A stretch of DNA of 64,000 nucleotides from Siphonodentalium dalli (taxonomy: Eukaryota; Mollusca; Scaphopoda; Gadilida; Siphonodentaliidae): the NCBI GenBank assembly GCA_032622095.1, contig CP136063.1, positions 150,713,379 to 150,777,378 of the forward strand, given 5' to 3'. Positions 61,494-64,000 of the stretch are shown here, piece after piece; the stretch's first letter is position 1; each line of letters starts with the position of its first letter. The position numbers and the translations under genes are program-made. The notes beneath the pieces are model-generated. The model had not been told where the DNA came from and made no database searches. It saw nothing but the letters and a program-made list of their open reading frames with translations.

Positions 61494-64000
61494 TTCGCAA
61501 ATATAGATATAGATACGGGCGGTGTTGGCGGTGGGTATGCTGTTAAAATATTCAGCTCCGTCAAAAACCGCCATAAACAGAAATAGTAAAATATAGGCAG
61601 AATTTGTTGTTATATCATACAGAAATATGGCATAAACAGTATGTTATTGTCAATTGTTTTCATTTTGTTGTGCAAACAAAAGGAAAAAAACCGTTACGTT
61701 TCCTGACTTTTGTATAGATCCGGATATGGTAAGCATAAAGAGTGGTGTTTGTTACTATTTTTCTTATATGGAAATAATGAAGAGCGTTTATATAATGTTT
61801 GTGTGCTTAACCAATATGATTGCGTTGTGTTATGTAAGCAGAAGAAAAACTTCTGTAAACACGAGCATGCTGTTGTTTACGCAATCATCGTACACATTGA
61901 GGACAATACACTATTCGTGCGCTGATTACGTTTGCATATGAACAAAACTGTACATATTTTAATATTCCATCTGTTGGTGGCGATTTGACCACATATTAAT
62001 ATTTCTGCAACGAACACGGCCCGTGCCTTTAATTATTATAACCAATGCCATGTACTGATATACATATACATAGAGCTAACAAAATTAACGACATTAGGGA
62101 GACTCTTGAAATAATCCGACCTTAGGGAGACATCTCGACACAGCTATATATATTTTAATATTCCATCTGTTGGTGGCGATTTGATCACATATGAATAGTT
62201 CTGCAACGAACGCCGCCCGTGCCTTTAATTATTATAACCAATACCATGTAATGATATACATATACCTAACAACATGAAACGACATTCGGGAGACTCTTGA
62301 AATAATCCGACCTTAGGCAGACATCTCAATATATCATTTTCCATGCAACGTGCAGCTTCTGGGTATGGTGAGAGCATTTGGTATTAATAAAAAAACATCT
62401 GTTATTGCTCATATTAAAGATACGGGCTGTCTTTGGCGGTGGGTATGCTGTTAGAATATTCAGCTCCGTCAAAAACCGCCATAAACAGAAATAGTAAAAT
62501 ATAGGCAGAATTTGTTGTTATATCACACATAACTATGGCATAGACAGTACGTTACGTTTCCTGACTTTTGTATAGATCCGGATATGGTAAGCATAAAGAG
62601 CGTTGTTTGTTACTATATTTCTTATATGAAATAATGAAGAGCGTTTATATAATGTTTGTGTGATTAACCAATATGATTGCGTTGTGTTATGTAAACAGAA
62701 GCAAAACTTCTGTAACACGAGCATGCTGTTGTTTACGCAATCATCGTACACATTAAGGACAATACACTATTCATGCGCTGATTACGTTTGTATATGAACA
62801 AAACTGTACATATTTTAATATTCCATCTGTTGGTGGCGATTTGACCACATATTCATATTTCTGCAACGAACACCGCCCGTGCCTTTAATTATTATAACCA
62901 ATGCCATGTACTGATATACATATACATATAGCTAACAAAATTAACGACATTAGGGAGACTCTTGAAATAATCCGACCTTAGGGAGACATCTCGACAAAGC
63001 TATATATATTTTAATATTCCATCTGTTGGTGGCGATTTGATCACATATGAATAGTTCTGCAACGAACGCCACCCGTGCCTATAATTATTATAACCAATGC
63101 CATGTACTGATATACATATACATATAGCTAACAAAATTAACGACATTAGTGAGACTCTTGAAATAATCCGACCTTAGGGAGACATCTCAACAAAGATATA
63201 TATATTTTAATATGCCATCTGTTGGTGGCGATTTGATCACATATGAATAGTTCTGCAACGAACGCCGCCCGTGCCTTTAATTATTATAACCAATACCATG
63301 TAATGATATACATATACCTAACAACATGAAACGACATTCGGGAGACTCTTGAAATAATCCGACCTTAGGCAGACATCTCAATATATCATTTTCCATGCAA
63401 CGTGCAGCTTCTGGGTATGGTGAGAGCATTTGGAATTAATAAAAAAATATCTTTTATTGCTCATATTATAGATACGGGCGGTGTTGGCGGTGGGTATGCT
63501 GTTAAAATATTCATCTCCGTCAAAAACCGCCATAAACAGAAATAGTAAAATATAGGCAGAATTTGTTGTTATATCATACAGAAATATGGCATAAACAGTA
63601 TGTTATTGTCAATTGTTTTCACTTTGTTGTGCAAACAAAAGGAAAAAACCGTTACGTTTCCTGACTTTTGTGTAGATCCGGATATGGTAAGCATAAAGAG
63701 CGTTGTTTGTTACTATTTTTCTTATATTGAAATAATGAAGAGCGTTTATATAATGTTTGTGTGCTTAACCAATATGATTGCGTTGTGTTATGTAAACAGG
63801 AGCAAAACTTCTGTAACACGAGCATGCTGTTGTTTAGGCAATCATCGTACACATTGAGGACAATACACTATTCACGCGCTGATTACGTTCGCATATGAAC
63901 AAAACTGTACATATTTTAATATTCCATCTGTTGGTGGCGATTTGACCACATATTAATATTTCTGCAACGAACACCGTTCGTGCCTTTAATTATTATAACC
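53790..64000 (+). repeat. Higher-order TTAA-element satellite, right copy (runs off window)
   Basis: Unit order, lengths and the 1.6-kb interruption match 21328-31532. The window ends inside the array. Confidence 0.93.
59890..61503 (+). repeat. 1.6-kb interruption with ~140-bp repeats and GACA tail, right copy
   Basis: Counterpart of 27428-29040, ending in a GACA run at 61455-61493 that is one repeat longer. Confidence 0.8.

Larger units (their letters stand above)
39358..64000 (+). repeat. 24.6-kb large direct repeat, right copy (truncated by window end)
   Basis: Collinear with 8790-31532. It shares every feature of the left block, including all lesions of the pseudogene. It carries an additional 1.9-kb tandem copy (43.5-45.4 kb) and small length differences in homopolymers and the GACA run. 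Confidence 0.95.

Noticed and set aside
22528-63857. Recurring 66-76 residue frames (MYDDC..., MYRSG...) that look conserved
   Set aside because: Conservation follows the DNA of the satellite array. Both strands are open over the same bases, and there is no sign of coding-specific constraint.

Overview
This is animal nuclear DNA, AT-rich and dominated by repeats. It is not bacterial or viral. The evidence is one spliced-looking exon with a signal peptide and an extracellular cysteine domain, a decayed piggyBac-type transposase, short inverted-repeat elements with TA or TTAA targets, long satellite arrays, and a scaffold gap of exactly 100 N. A marine invertebrate, perhaps a mollusc or other lophotrochozoan, is my guess from the GACA/CA/TA microsatellite-tailed repeats. 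No sequence match was possible.

Layout, left to right. (1) 218-536: probable first exon of a secreted PAN/apple-like protein, then apparent intron. (2) 1351-6878: a 1.65-kb block present twice in direct orientation, separated by shared repeat modules and a 122-bp tandem array with a GCGCATGCGC palindrome in each unit. (3) 6879-8560: CATTAGGG-type motifs, then a diverged ~327-bp tandem repeat. (4) 8790-33408: a ~24.6-kb block holding a ~350-bp tandem repeat split by a 1.5-kb inverted-repeat element with G-run/C-run ends, a TA-flanked MITE, a piggyBac pseudogene flanked by two inward-facing TTAA-bounded elements, and a ~12-kb higher-order array built from that TTAA element. (5) 33463-39257: a GC-rich 142-143 bp satellite whose orientation flips once at about 34415. 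(6) 39258-39357: gap. (7) 39358-64000: block (4) again in the same order and orientation, almost identical, with one extra 1.9-kb tandem copy inside.

Only two protein-coding signals have recognisable family features: the PAN-like exon and the piggyBac pseudogene (two copies). Almost all long open frames elsewhere are translations of satellites or tandem repeats. They appear in several frames and on both strands, and I do not call them genes.

The main themes are these. A TTAA-bounded inverted-repeat element appears to have become a dimeric satellite. A 13-base motif, AATAAAGAGCGTT, recurs in several unrelated repeat families. The 24.6-kb repetition across the gap is either a recent segmental duplication or, more likely, an uncollapsed second haplotype.
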